From assembly GCA_028066055.1 (NCBI GenBank), contig JALCBY010000032.1, positions 1 through 37,978 of the forward strand: a stretch of DNA of 37,978 bases, in the 5' to 3' direction. The position numbers and the translations under genes are program-made. Origin of the DNA: Hyphomicrobiaceae bacterium. GTDB taxonomy: Bacteria; Pseudomonadota; Alphaproteobacteria; Rhizobiales; Methyloligellaceae. Positions 1 through 7,571 of the stretch are shown here, piece by piece. Within the stretch, counting starts at the first letter, position 1, and every line of letters starts with the position of its first letter. The notes below the pieces were generated by a model. That model was not told the origin of the DNA. It saw only the letters and a program-made list of their open reading frames with translations, and did no database searches.

Positions 1-14
1 GCTTTCCTCAGATG

Positions 15-36
15 GCATATGGCGGGTGCCATATGC
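15..36. repeat. perfect 9-bp inverted repeat (hairpin)
   Basis: The arms GCATATGGC and GCCATATGC flank a GGGT loop. No T-tract follows on either strand, so this is not a typical intrinsic terminator. It lies about 200 bases upstream of the first recognisable gene and may belong to a gene outside the window. The rest of 1-241 shows no convincing coding sequence. Confidence 0.45.
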
Positions 37-241
37 GGGGCGCCTTCGACCACTCAGACACCTCTGCCGGAAACTTATGCCGTGGAAACACAACGGACAT
101 CGAACTATAGCATGCACCGCAGGTGCGCAAGCATCCGTTCGCTACTTTTGCGCGTACTTTAATTGAACAAGTCGCTGCAAAGGCTTATCTATCTGTCGGG
201 GCGGGCGTGCGAGCACGGCGCGGCCCGGCGGGGTAGTTAAA

Positions 242-559
242 ATGGTTGTTTTGCGAATTCTGGGCGTGTGGTTCCTGCTGGGAGCCATGATCGCTCTGAC
301 AATTGACGGCACCAAATCGCTCGCGTCCGGAGAGGGCCAGTGGGTCCTGACCCCTCTGGGTGAGCACTGGTTCAAACTGCACGCATCGAGCCTGAACACG
401 TTGCAGGCCGCAATAGAACGACATGTCAGTCCGGTCTTGTGGGACCCTGTTATTGTCTCTCTTCTCCAGACTCCGACCTGGGTCTTTTTCGGTGTTTTGG
501 GGTTGCTGTTCTACTGGCTTGGTCGGCGGAGGCATCAACTGGACGTTTTCAACAACTGA
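242..559 (+). CDS. small two-helix inner-membrane protein, unknown function
   Basis: The 105-residue product has a hydrophobic helix at about residues 4-22, a polar loop of about 50 residues, and a second helix at about 76-94 followed by a positively charged GRRRH stretch. This suggests both ends face the cytoplasm and the loop lies in the periplasm. There is no cysteine or catalytic motif. The start at 242 has a G-rich stretch (GGCGGGG) about 9 bases upstream. msrA follows 40 bases later on the same strand, so the two may be co-transcribed, possibly under oxidative stress, but that is inference. Similar small proteins are common in rhizobial genomes; I do not recognise a function. Confidence 0.72.
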   Translation: MVVLRILGVWFLLGAMIALTIDGTKSLASGEGQWVLTPLGEHWFKLHASSLNTLQAAIERHVSPVLWDPVIVSLLQTPTWVFFGVLGLLFYWLGRRRHQLDVFNN

Positions 560-560
560 A

Positions 561-576
561 CCCGGTCCGGACCGGG
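561..576. repeat. 16-bp perfect palindrome between the small membrane gene and msrA
   Basis: CCCGGTCCGGACCGGG begins one base after the upstream stop codon and ends 23 bases before the msrA start. As RNA it can form a 6-bp GC-rich stem with a CCGG loop just upstream of the msrA ribosome-binding site (AAGGAG at about 587). It may stabilise or attenuate the transcript or act as an operator. No T-run follows, so termination is unlikely. Confidence 0.45.
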
Positions 577-599
577 AAGGCCCAGTAAGGAGTGAGCAT

Positions 600-1256
600 A
601 TGTTTTTCCGCAAACCGGCAACGATGCCGGACCAAAAAACCGCCTTGCCCGGACGCGACACTCCGATCCCGACGGCAAAGTCACACCATGTGAACGGCAA
701 TCCGCTCAAGGGGCCCTATCCGGACGGCCTGGAAAAAGCCCTGTTCGGCTTGGGGTGCTTCTGGGGTGCGGAGAAGATGTTCTGGCAACTGCCCGGCGTT
801 TATGTGACGGCTGTCGGCTACGCATCCGGCATCACGCCCAATCCGACTTACGAGGAGGTATGCTCAGGCCTGACCGGTCACAATGAAGTGGTCCTGGTCG
901 TATTCGACCCGGGGAAGACGAGCTACACGGAGTTGCTGAAAACTTTCTGGGAAGGCCACGACCCGACGCAAGGCATGCGGCAGGGCAACGACGCCGGCAC
1001 GCAATACCGGTCCGGCATCTATGTCTTCGATGATGAGCAGCGGGAGGCCGCTGAGGCCTCAAAAGCGGAATACCAGCACGCACTGACAGACCGCGGATAC
1101 GGGCCAATCACAACGGAAATCCTGGATGCGCCCGTGTTCTTTTTCGCCGAGGACTATCACCAGCAATATCTGGCGAAGAACCCTGCCGGTTATTGCGGTC
1201 TCGGCGGCACGGGAGTGGCTTGCACCATAGGCACCGGCGTTGCCGCGGACACCTGA
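600..1256 (+). CDS. msrA: peptide-methionine (S)-S-oxide reductase MsrA
   Basis: The 218-residue protein reduces methionine-S-sulfoxide in oxidised proteins, using thioredoxin as reductant. The diagnostic GCFWG motif is at residues 52-56 with catalytic Cys53. Other family blocks follow: [26 protein letters not shown] and YHQQYL. A C-terminal [10 protein letters not shown] segment holds the likely resolving cysteines. The length and the roughly 45-residue N-terminal extension match the longer proteobacterial MsrA type. The start at 600 is chosen for its strong AAGGAG site 7 bases upstream; the frame stays open further upstream, but that part overlaps the previous gene. No msrB lies adjacent. 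Confidence 0.95.
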   Translation: MFFRKPATMPDQKTALPGRDTPIPTAKSHHVNGNPLKGPYPDGLEKALFGLGCFWGAEKMFWQLPGVYVTAVGYASGITPNPTYEEVCSGLTGHNEVVLVVFDPGKTSYTELLKTFWEGHDPTQGMRQGNDAGTQYRSGIYVFDDEQREAAEASKAEYQHALTDRGYGPITTEILDAPVFFFAEDYHQQYLAKNPAGYCGLGGTGVACTIGTGVAADT

Positions 1257-1271
1257 ATAGCAACTGATACG

Positions 1272-1661
1272 TTACGCCAGATCTATGGCGTAGCGCTTCA
1301 AATCTTCCAGCGGAACAATTTCGAGGGTCGCCTCGTGCGTTGCGCGAAGAACGACGCGCGGCGCCATGCCGGCGTCCATCGCCTCCTTCCACCGTGCCGC
1401 GCACAGGCACCAGCGGTCACCCGGCTCAAGGCCCGGAAAATCGAACTCCGGCATCGGGGTTGACAGATCGTTGCCGCGCATCTTGGAAAATGCGAGGAAC
1501 TCAGCCGTCACCAGCACACACACCGTGTGAACTCCGAGATCGTCAGGACCCGTCTCACAACAACCGGTCCGGTAAAACCCGGTCAACGGCCGGTCCGAGC
1601 AGGTTTCGATGGGCTCGCCGAAAACGTTGCGCTGCGGCACGGCCTCTGTCTGCACGCTCAT
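1272..1661 (-). CDS. DUF2237 family protein
   Basis: This 129-residue soluble protein has the blocks of the DUF2237 family: NVFGEPIETCS, DRPLTGFYRTGCCET, GVHTVCVLVTAEFLAFSK, GNDLSTPMPEFDFPGL and GDRWCLCAARWKEA. The conserved cysteines and the histidine suggest metal or redox chemistry, but the family has no established function that I know of. Its start ATG overlaps the mepA stop (ATGA at 1658-1661), so translation is probably coupled to mepA. The frame is open further upstream, but the overlap and the family start MSVQTEAVPQRNVFG support 1661. It converges with msrA, leaving 15 bases between stops. Confidence 0.85.
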   Translation of the reverse strand: MSVQTEAVPQRNVFGEPIETCSDRPLTGFYRTGCCETGPDDLGVHTVCVLVTAEFLAFSKMRGNDLSTPMPEFDFPGLEPGDRWCLCAARWKEAMDAGMAPRVVLRATHEATLEIVPLEDLKRYAIDLA

Positions 1662-2743
1662 TGAGGTTTCCTCACCGGCAACGGCACGGCGGCAGGTGCC
1701 GCATTTCTTGTGATTGCCTTCTTGCGCCACGGCAATCCGGGGCCGCCTGGCGACGCCGTCACGGCGGCCGGCTGTACCGTCGGGGCATCCGGCTTGCGCT
1801 GCGGTGCGTCGGGCAGGCGGCGCGCACGGGCATTCACTATGGGGCCGGCGTCGAGAACGGCGCGGCAGGAAGGCGGGAGGTCGGCCATGCGCAATTCCTT
1901 GCGCGGCTTCTTCTTAACCGGTGGCTTCGGCTTTTGTTTGCTCCATTTTTCCGCCGCCGCGAGCTTCTTCATCCAGTGATCGATCTGGGCGCCGCATCCG
2001 TCGCCAACCGGTGGCGGGTCCTGATCCTTGCACCCGGCAACACCAGGCGGACAACGCAAGCGCACGTGAAAATGATAGTTGTGCTTCCACCAAGGCCTGA
2101 CCTTGCGCAGCCAGGCACGGTCGTCGCCCGCCCCCTCACACAACGCCCGTTTGACGGCGGGGTGAACGAAGATCCGCGCGGTTTCCCTGTAGGACGCGGC
2201 GCGCTTGATCAGCGTCACATAACCCGATTTCCAGTGTTTTTTGTTCACGTTCGCGGAGAACTGGCCCGCGAGAGGTATCGACCAGCTGTCCGAACGCTCC
2301 TTCTCGCTCATCGGACCATCAGGCTTTGGCCTGTACCAGATGTCCGCATCGAGCCCGATCTGGTGACTGCGGTGTCCGGTCAGCATCGGGCCGCCGCGCG
2401 GCTGAGAGAGATCACCAATCAGGAGGCCCGGCCATCCGTCGATTTCAGTTGATTCGGTGGCGAAACGTTCGAGGAACTCGATCAGAACAGGATGACCCCA
2501 GTTCCGGTTCCGCCACAGTTTCATGGCCTCCCACCCGGCCCCGCTGACAGGCAGCATACGTCCGCCTGCAAGGCAGCCCCGTGCGTATGAACCGATCGAC
2601 CGTGCGCGCATCGATGCCGGAGCTTTTTTCTTTCCGAACAGCTTTTTTGCAACGGGTTCGGCACCGGCAAACGTAGAAGGAGCAATGGAAAACGCAATCG
2701 CCAACACCGGCGCGATGACCAAAGCGGCTACTCGGCAACGCAT
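1658..2743 (-). CDS. mepA: penicillin-insensitive murein endopeptidase MepA
   Basis: This periplasmic zinc metallopeptidase cleaves D-alanyl-meso-diaminopimelate cross-links in peptidoglycan. The 361-residue product has a signal peptide (cleavage near residue 27, after TFAGA). Metal-site motifs are SHQIGLDADIW (His127, Asp134) and NYHFHVRL (His224, His226), matching the E. coli MepA ligands. Several cysteines suggest disulfides, as in the family. From about residue 240 it carries a long tail rich in Lys, Pro and Ala, including KPKPPVKKKPRK, which is absent from the shorter enterobacterial enzyme and may bind cell wall or membrane. The downstream DUF2237 gene overlaps by four bases. A 177-bp divergent promoter region separates it from the lipoprotein gene. 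Confidence 0.93.
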   Translation of the reverse strand: MRCRVAALVIAPVLAIAFSIAPSTFAGAEPVAKKLFGKKKAPASMRARSIGSYARGCLAGGRMLPVSGAGWEAMKLWRNRNWGHPVLIEFLERFATESTEIDGWPGLLIGDLSQPRGGPMLTGHRSHQIGLDADIWYRPKPDGPMSEKERSDSWSIPLAGQFSANVNKKHWKSGYVTLIKRAASYRETARIFVHPAVKRALCEGAGDDRAWLRKVRPWWKHNYHFHVRLRCPPGVAGCKDQDPPPVGDGCGAQIDHWMKKLAAAEKWSKQKPKPPVKKKPRKELRMADLPPSCRAVLDAGPIVNARARRLPDAPQRKPDAPTVQPAAVTASPGGPGLPWRKKAITRNAAPAAVPLPVRKPQ

Positions 2744-2920
2744 GGAAGGCCCTCCCCAGTGCGTGTCAACTCAATGGCGCGAACGTTACCACACAATATG
2801 GCCGCATTGGGATATGCATATGCGGATATGGTGGCCTGCCTTGCCCCACATGCGAGGGTCTTCGGACATCAACAATCCACTTCTTGCAGTGCACAACATC
2901 CCCATGGCATCGTCAGGCAA
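2744..2920. promoter_or_regulatory. divergent intergenic region, mepA / DUF2799 lipoprotein gene
   Basis: This 177-bp stretch must hold the promoters of both divergent genes. It contains the palindrome ATATGCATAT at 2812-2821, followed closely by another GGATATGG. I cannot define -35/-10 boxes with confidence. Open frames running through it toward the lipoprotein gene look non-coding. Confidence 0.4.
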
Positions 2921-3487
2921 ATGCTTCGAGTTCCAATATCCATACTGATCATTCTCGCGCTTGGCCTTGCCGGATGCGCCACCCTGTCGACGGATGAGTG
3001 TTCAACCGGCGACTGGCAAAAGATCGGCAAGCAGGACGGGAATGATGGGCGTACACCGGACCGGTTCATCCACCATGCCAAGGCGTGCAAGCTTGACCGG
3101 TCGGACGCCAGCCGCGCGCTTTATGCGTCCGGTCGACAGGAAGGGTTGAAATCCTACTGCACGACCGTGCGCGGTTATCGCGAAGGCGCTCTCGGACAGG
3201 CCTACGCCAATGTGTGTGCCGGGAGCAGCGCCGCAGACTTCATGAAGGGTTACCAGCTCGGTCAGCGCGTCTTCCAGACCGAGTCAAAGTCAAGCACCAC
3301 CCTCGATTCCTACCATACCGTGACGCGGAAACTGTTGCGTGCGGAAACGGAAGGAGAACGGGCGCAGCTGCTTAAAGAGCAGGCGCGGCTGGAAGCGGAA
3401 AACGCGCGTTTGAAACAGGAAATTCAGGCGCTGAGAACGCAGGCCGATGCCATGGTTACCTCCTCACGGAAAAAGAAGAATCTCTAG
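2921..3487 (+). CDS. DUF2799 domain lipoprotein
   Basis: The 188-residue protein starts with a lipoprotein signal ending in the lipobox LAGC (Cys about residue 18), so it should be lipidated and membrane-anchored. The DUF2799 domain follows, with CSTGDWQKIGKQDGNDG, GRQEGLKSYC, GYREGALGQAYANVC and DFMKGYQLGQRVF; repeated Asp/Gly-rich turns and four cysteines are typical. The last 60 residues are charged and predicted coiled coil (LKEQARLEAENARLKQEIQA), then a basic end. The start at 2921 is chosen because it gives a compact signal peptide; longer in-frame starts would bury it. Function is unknown. A coiled-coil tail on a DUF2799 lipoprotein suggests oligomerisation or a partner, as inference. 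Confidence 0.85.
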   Translation: MLRVPISILIILALGLAGCATLSTDECSTGDWQKIGKQDGNDGRTPDRFIHHAKACKLDRSDASRALYASGRQEGLKSYCTTVRGYREGALGQAYANVCAGSSAADFMKGYQLGQRVFQTESKSSTTLDSYHTVTRKLLRAETEGERAQLLKEQARLEAENARLKQEIQALRTQADAMVTSSRKKKNL

Positions 3488-3641
3488 AAACGCGGCTGAG
3501 CGAATGTTTCCCCTTGATCGTGTGGACAAGCTTGGGACGAGTCGTACTCAATCTGCAGCGCGTCGCACGACAAACATCATTTGAATGCTAGTATGAGCCA
3601 ATGCCCCGAATTGCGGCACGGCTGGCAAGGAGCAAGCTGAC

Positions 3642-4616
3642 ATGTCGACTCTTGGTGACTGGGATGTCCCGGCGGCCATTCAACCGCAGCGCGAAGACTA
3701 CGGTTTCGATCTCGATGAAGCCCTGAAGTCCGTGGTCGGCTTGCGATCCCAAGTTCCTGCCGATGCATTTACGACCGAAACGCTCGGCGACGAACGCGTG
3801 GGAAACGGTGTCATCATCGAGGGCGGCCTCGTTCTGACGGTCGGCTACCTGATCGTTGAAGCGCAAAGCATCTGGCTGACTTTTGCCGACGGCACATCGG
3901 CCCAGGGCCATACGCTGGGGTACGATCAGCAAACCGGCTTTGCTCTTGTCCAACCGCTTGCTCGGGTCGATCTGCCGGCATTGAAAATAGGGGACTCCTC
4001 CAAGTCGGCCGTGGATGACCGCGTGATCATGGGGTCGTCCGGAGGGTGCGAGCGCTCGGTCGCTGCGCACATTGTCGCCCGCCAGGAGTTTGCAGGCTAC
4101 TGGGAGTATCTCCTGGAGGACGCCATCTTCTCCTCGCCCGCTCATCCGCACTGGGGTGGTGCACCGCTCATAGATGCACAGGGCGAACTCATCGGACTTG
4201 GCTCCCTGCAACTGCAGGCGTCGGGACAGGAAGGCGACGAGCTCCCGATCAACATGAGCATCCCGATCAATCTTCTCAAACCGATTCTGAGCGACTTGAA
4301 AAAGCTCGGACGCGCAAACCGCCCGGTACGGCCGTGGCTCGGTCTCTATTGCGCCGAAGTACATGGCGAAGTCGTGGTTCTCGGGCTTGCCGACGGAGGC
4401 CCCGCAGAAAGCGCGGGTATCGATCAGGGCGATATCGTCGTCGCCGTGGGAACCGAAAACATCCTCGACCTCGCCGATTTCTACCGCAAGGTCTGGCAGC
4501 TGGGCGACGCAGGTGTTGATGTGCCGTTGACCATTGCGCGGGAACAGGGGCCGGTCAATCTCGTCGTTACGTCGACCGACCGGAATGCGCTGCTTAAATC
4601 GCCGAGCCTCCACTAG
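3642..4616 (+). CDS. HtrA/S1C-like pseudoprotease with PDZ domain, catalytic triad lost
   Basis: The 324-residue protein aligns by eye with HtrA/Deg proteases: trypsin-like fold at about residues 50-215, then a PDZ domain at about 230-310 (RPWLGLYCAEV, AESAGIDQGDIVVAVG). All three catalytic positions differ. The HtrA His (TNxHV) aligns with Tyr69 in TVGYLIV, the Asp (TDLAV) with Gly99 in TGFALV, and the Ser (GNSGGA) with Trp171 in HWGGAPL. The flanking glycines and hydrophobic residues are kept, so the fold is probably intact. No signal peptide or membrane segment is visible, unlike ordinary HtrA, so it may be cytoplasmic. The start at 3642 has AAGGAG 9 bases upstream. It is probably a peptide-binding adaptor, not an enzyme. 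I recall rhizobial homologues with the same YLIVEA and WGGA motifs, which would make this a conserved loss. Confidence 0.85.
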   Translation: MSTLGDWDVPAAIQPQREDYGFDLDEALKSVVGLRSQVPADAFTTETLGDERVGNGVIIEGGLVLTVGYLIVEAQSIWLTFADGTSAQGHTLGYDQQTGFALVQPLARVDLPALKIGDSSKSAVDDRVIMGSSGGCERSVAAHIVARQEFAGYWEYLLEDAIFSSPAHPHWGGAPLIDAQGELIGLGSLQLQASGQEGDELPINMSIPINLLKPILSDLKKLGRANRPVRPWLGLYCAEVHGEVVVLGLADGGPAESAGIDQGDIVVAVGTENILDLADFYRKVWQLGDAGVDVPLTIAREQGPVNLVVTSTDRNALLKSPSLH

Positions 4617-4683
4617 AACGCACGCTCGAGAGGCGGCGATACTAAAGCTGACGGCCGGCATACGCTTTTAAGTTTCCCAACCC

Positions 4684-4746
4684 GACAGTTCTGGACACGG
4701 CCCATTCAAGCCCTTTATCTGACTGTTCTGGCAGTGCAGCCGTGTC
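4684..4746. promoter_or_regulatory. direct and inverted repeats upstream of the YiiX-like gene
   Basis: Two 11-bp near-identical direct repeats, GACAGTTCTGG (4684-4694) and GACTGTTCTGG (4721-4731), are 37 bases apart. A perfect inverted repeat GACACGGC/GCCGTGTC (4694-4701 and 4739-4746) partly encloses them. All lie in the 145-bp gap before the gene at 4762, so they are candidate operator elements. No regulator is implied by the sequence. Confidence 0.4.
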
Positions 4747-4761
4747 GGAAGGGCCAACGCG

Positions 4762-5604
4762 ATGAGTTTTGTAGACAGCACACTCGATCGGATCGGCCAA
4801 TGGCTCGCCCGCATTCTTCAGGTGGAATCGAGTGGCTACCAACCGTTCACCCCGTCCGATCCCGAGACATTGAGGCGATGCCTGCAGCCCGGCGACATTT
4901 TGCTCATTGAAGGCAATCAGAAGATCGCCGTCGCCATAAAGTATCTCACGCAATCCACTTGGTCTCACGCGGCCATGTATGTCGGCAACGCGGTCGGCGA
5001 GATCAACGACAACGGCGAGCAACTTTCCCTGATCGAATCGAACCTGGGTGAAGGCACGGTTGCCGTGCCGCTGTCGAAGTATGAGACCTACAACACCCGG
5101 ATTTGCCGGGCGGTCAACCTGAGCAAGTCGGATCAGGAGAAGGTCGTCCGGTTCATGGTCGCCAGCCTCGGCGTCAAATACGACACCCGTAACATCATCG
5201 ACCTGGCTCGCTATCTCCTGCCCACGCCCCCGGTCCCTGTACGCTGGCGCCGGCGCATGATTGCGCTTGGATCCGGTTCGCCGACGCGGGCCATCTGTTC
5301 CTCGCTCATTGCCCAGGCCTATCACTCGGTGCCCTACCCGATCCTGCCCTCGATCGAAGAGGTTAGCGATCAGCCTCATGCCGCAAGTCCATACAGCAAA
5401 CAGGAAATCCTGCGCATCCGTCACCATTCCCTATTCGTGCCGCGGGACTTCGACCTTTCGCCATTCTTCTATGTGGTCAAACCGACGATAGAGAGGGGAT
5501 TCGACTACAGGAAAGTTCGGTGGCATGAAGGCGAGCCTGGCGAAGGCGCCATACCCATTGTTGGAGCCGAAGCTAAAACGTCACGGTCGCCGGCGAAGTC
5601 TTGA
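4762..5604 (+). CDS. YiiX-like permuted papain-fold (NlpC/P60 superfamily) hydrolase
   Basis: The 280-residue protein carries the circularly permuted papain-fold pattern of the YiiX/YebB family. LQPGDILLIEG is followed by TWSHAAMYVG with catalytic His69, an IESNLGEG block (Glu92), and AICSSLIAQAY with the likely nucleophile Cys179. Family members are thought to act as hydrolases or acyltransferases on lipids, peptides or murein fragments; the substrate here is unknown. No cleavable signal peptide is apparent; the first 25 residues could form an amphipathic helix. The tail after about residue 230 is unassigned. GGAAGG lies about 10 bases before the start. It follows the pseudoprotease gene by 145 bp on the same strand. 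Confidence 0.83.
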   Translation: MSFVDSTLDRIGQWLARILQVESSGYQPFTPSDPETLRRCLQPGDILLIEGNQKIAVAIKYLTQSTWSHAAMYVGNAVGEINDNGEQLSLIESNLGEGTVAVPLSKYETYNTRICRAVNLSKSDQEKVVRFMVASLGVKYDTRNIIDLARYLLPTPPVPVRWRRRMIALGSGSPTRAICSSLIAQAYHSVPYPILPSIEEVSDQPHAASPYSKQEILRIRHHSLFVPRDFDLSPFFYVVKPTIERGFDYRKVRWHEGEPGEGAIPIVGAEAKTSRSPAKS

Positions 5605-5688
5605 CACAAGACCGGCCAATCGGGATACCGCGCACAGCAACCAATTTGTTTGCACACATGGCATTGCAATCTCATCTGAGGTAATTCG

Positions 5689-6378
5689 ATGGCCCAACTC
5701 GCAGTCGCATCCATCGTGTTCATCGCACTGCACATCCTGCCTGCGCTGAAATTTCGCGAGTGGCTCGTTAAACAGATCGGCGATCCGGCCTATATGGGTC
5801 TGTTTTCCCTGGCCTCCGTGCTTGGACTGGCTTGGATGATTTATGCCTATCAGGCCGCTCCTGCGGGCGATCCGCTCTGGATAACCGGACCCGCCATACG
5901 CTGGGCAACGGCGGTGCTTATGCTGTTTCCCTTTATTTTTGTCGTCTGCGGGACGACGACCAAAAACCCCACCAGTGTCATGGGCAAAGGAGCGCTGAAG
6001 GATCATCAGAAATGGACCGACATTTTCGCGATCACACGCCATCCGGTGATGTGGGCGATCATCGTCTGGGCCACCTTGCATCTCATCAACCGGCCCGAGA
6101 TGCGCTCGCTGCTGTTCTTCGGAGCAATGGGACTTTTGGGTTTGGCCGGCTCTGTCCGACAGGAAGTGCGCAAGCACAAGGAACTGGGGCCGGCTTGGGA
6201 AAAGTTCGTGTCACAGACCTCGCACGTTCCCTTTCTTGCCATTTTGAGCGGAAGGGCGCGTTTGCGGCTGGCCGATCTCGGAGGGTGGCGGATTGTCACC
6301 GCTGTTCTGCTATGGCTCGCGACGCTCTATCTCCATTCACACATTCTCGGCGTCTCCCCCCTTGCCGTGCTCACATAA
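5689..6378 (+). CDS. NnrU family integral membrane protein
   Basis: The 229-residue protein has about six membrane helices (roughly residues 4-22, 36-55, 65-88, 110-130, 138-155 and 200-222). It carries the NnrU signature ITRHPVMWAIIVWATLHL, resembling the RHPxY-type motif of isoprenylcysteine- and phospholipid-methyltransferase membrane enzymes. NnrU is linked with nitric oxide reductase genes in denitrifiers, but its biochemical role is unsettled and many NnrU proteins occur away from denitrification genes, as here: no nor or nir gene is in view. The start at 5689 has GAGG about 7 bases upstream. An inverted repeat TTGCA/TGCAA spaced by 10 lies at 5650-5669. Confidence 0.86.
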   Translation: MAQLAVASIVFIALHILPALKFREWLVKQIGDPAYMGLFSLASVLGLAWMIYAYQAAPAGDPLWITGPAIRWATAVLMLFPFIFVVCGTTTKNPTSVMGKGALKDHQKWTDIFAITRHPVMWAIIVWATLHLINRPEMRSLLFFGAMGLLGLAGSVRQEVRKHKELGPAWEKFVSQTSHVPFLAILSGRARLRLADLGGWRIVTAVLLWLATLYLHSHILGVSPLAVLT

Positions 6379-6707
6379 CCCTTTTGGTGTCGGTCAATCC
6401 GGCAGGTCGAATGCGTGCGGCCTTGACGCCGAACCCGGCAATGGCTACATGCCAATTATATTGCCTGCTGGCGTCCGGATATCCATCGCGCCCGTGGCTG
6501 GAAGACCGATGACCGCGAATTTGCGGACTATCGCCAGACACGAATTTCAGATGCGATGATATTTGTGCACTCACAAATCCAGGTGCGCGGCCAAAACTGA
6601 CGGATGTGGTCTTGTTAGGCCCTCCCCGCATTCTCTCAACCAAACCGACGTTGACTGAATCCGGACGCGTGCATGCGTGCGCGTCCCGCAGAACAAGGGG
6701 ACAGGAC
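6379..6707. other. 329-bp intergenic region with no convincing gene
   Basis: Short open frames cross this stretch but have no ribosome-binding sites and unnatural compositions. The only clear structure is the inverted repeat at 6561-6578, annotated separately. The region probably carries the promoter of the gene at 6708. Confidence 0.5.
6561..6578. promoter_or_regulatory. inverted repeat of the TTG-N8-CAA (Crp/Fnr-type) form
   Basis: The sequence ATTTGTGCACTCACAAAT is a perfect palindrome with 7-bp arms and a CACT centre. It fits the TTG-N8-CAA layout of Fnr/NnrR/Dnr-type sites, though the inner bases differ from the Fnr consensus TTGAT-N4-ATCAA. It lies 130 bases upstream of the gene at 6708 and downstream of nnrU. 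Confidence 0.4.
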
Positions 6708-7133
6708 ATGGACCTCAACCGACGCAGCTTTCTCGGCGTTGCCGCGACTTCGCCGCTCGCCGCAAAGGAATTCGCCAAGAAAGCAATCGAGGAAGCCCAG
6801 CTTCAGGCTTCCGGCATAAGCCTCTACTCGGATTCACTCTATACAGGCGTACACGTACCCGACGTCACACCGAACATGCGGTCGCTCTGGGAGGCCATCC
6901 GCGACCTGGGCGTACCCGACTGGAAAAAGGACGACCTGCGAGAAGACGCGCGCCGCTCGCGCACCCTCGATCCGGACATCGCATCGATGCGCAGCCTGTC
7001 ACTCGGCGCAAAGATGCGGCGGCAATGGGACCGGAACTATGATGTGCTGGTCGAGCGCGCGTTGCGGCAGACCGAGACGGAGAAGCTCAAGCGCGCCTTC
7101 TTCGAAAAGCATCCCGACGTGGAAGAGTACTGA
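6708..7133 (+). CDS. small protein with Tat-like N-terminus, unknown function
   Basis: The 141-residue product begins MDLNRRSFLGVAA, matching the twin-arginine consensus, but the following hydrophobic stretch is short (about 10 residues to SPLAA) and no clear cleavage site follows. It may be a degenerate Tat signal or a cytoplasmic protein that keeps the motif. The remainder is charged and helical (WEAIRDLGVPDWKKDD, LSLGAKMRRQWDRNYDVL) with no cysteine. The start at 6708 has GGGGACAGG just upstream, and the frame before it has no second good site. I recall broadly similar Tat-motif proteins in phage or prophage segments of rhizobia, but nothing else nearby is phage-like. It ends 6 bases before the convergent GlcG-like gene. 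Confidence 0.65.
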   Translation: MDLNRRSFLGVAATSPLAAKEFAKKAIEEAQLQASGISLYSDSLYTGVHVPDVTPNMRSLWEAIRDLGVPDWKKDDLREDARRSRTLDPDIASMRSLSLGAKMRRQWDRNYDVLVERALRQTETEKLKRAFFEKHPDVEEY

Positions 7134-7139
7134 CCAGGG

Positions 7140-7571
7140 TCAGCCCGGATCGGCGACAAGGCCGGCGGCCTCAATTCCAGCGATGGCGCATTTCTCGTCA
7201 TTGTCGGAATTGTCGCCGGTGACGCCGACCGCTCCAAGCAGGTTGCCATCGCCGTCGCGCACAAGAACACCGCCCGGAACCGGAACGAGTGCGCCGTCCG
7301 CCAGGCTGTTCATAGCCGAAATGAAGTAGGGTTGAACCTGCGCCCGCTCGAACAGCGCACGGGACCCAAGGCCCATCGCTACGGCGCCGTATGCCTTTCC
7401 GTGCGCGATCTTGAACCGCATGGCGCTGGCTCCGTCCTGACGCTCGAAGGCAGTCGCATGCCCGCCATCGTCCAGAACGACGATGGCCAGCGGTTTCAGA
7501 TGGTGCCGCGCCGCCTCCTCAAATGCGGATGCGATAATCATACGCGCTTGGGCAAGGGTGATTTTCGTCAT
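7140..7571 (-). CDS. GlcG/HbpS (DUF336) family heme-binding-like protein
   Basis: The 143-residue protein matches the GlcG/HbpS family: ITLAQARMIIASAFEEA, LKPLAIVVLDDGGH, then GALVPVPGGVLVRDGDG and GAVGVTGDNSDNDEKCA. Family members bind heme or small ligands, or are encoded with glycolate, diol and aromatic catabolism genes; the precise role is unclear. No signal peptide is visible, so it should be cytosolic. The start at 7571 overlaps the stop of the upstream EamA gene by four bases (ATGA), implying translational coupling. The longer open frame would lie inside that transporter gene. Coupling to an exporter suggests handling of a shared metabolite, which is inference. Confidence 0.87.
   Translation of the reverse strand: MTKITLAQARMIIASAFEEAARHHLKPLAIVVLDDGGHATAFERQDGASAMRFKIAHGKAYGAVAMGLGSRALFERAQVQPYFISAMNSLADGALVPVPGGVLVRDGDGNLLGAVGVTGDNSDNDEKCAIAGIEAAGLVADPG

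Noticed and set aside
3588-4661. Minus-strand open frame opposite the pseudoprotease gene
   Set aside because: It is almost the full length of the opposite gene but carries no motif; the PDZ and protease-like signals on the plus strand are decisive.
6561-6578. CRP (cAMP receptor) site
   Set aside because: A CRP site needs eight bases between TGTG and CACA; here there are four. The TTG-N8-CAA layout fits better.
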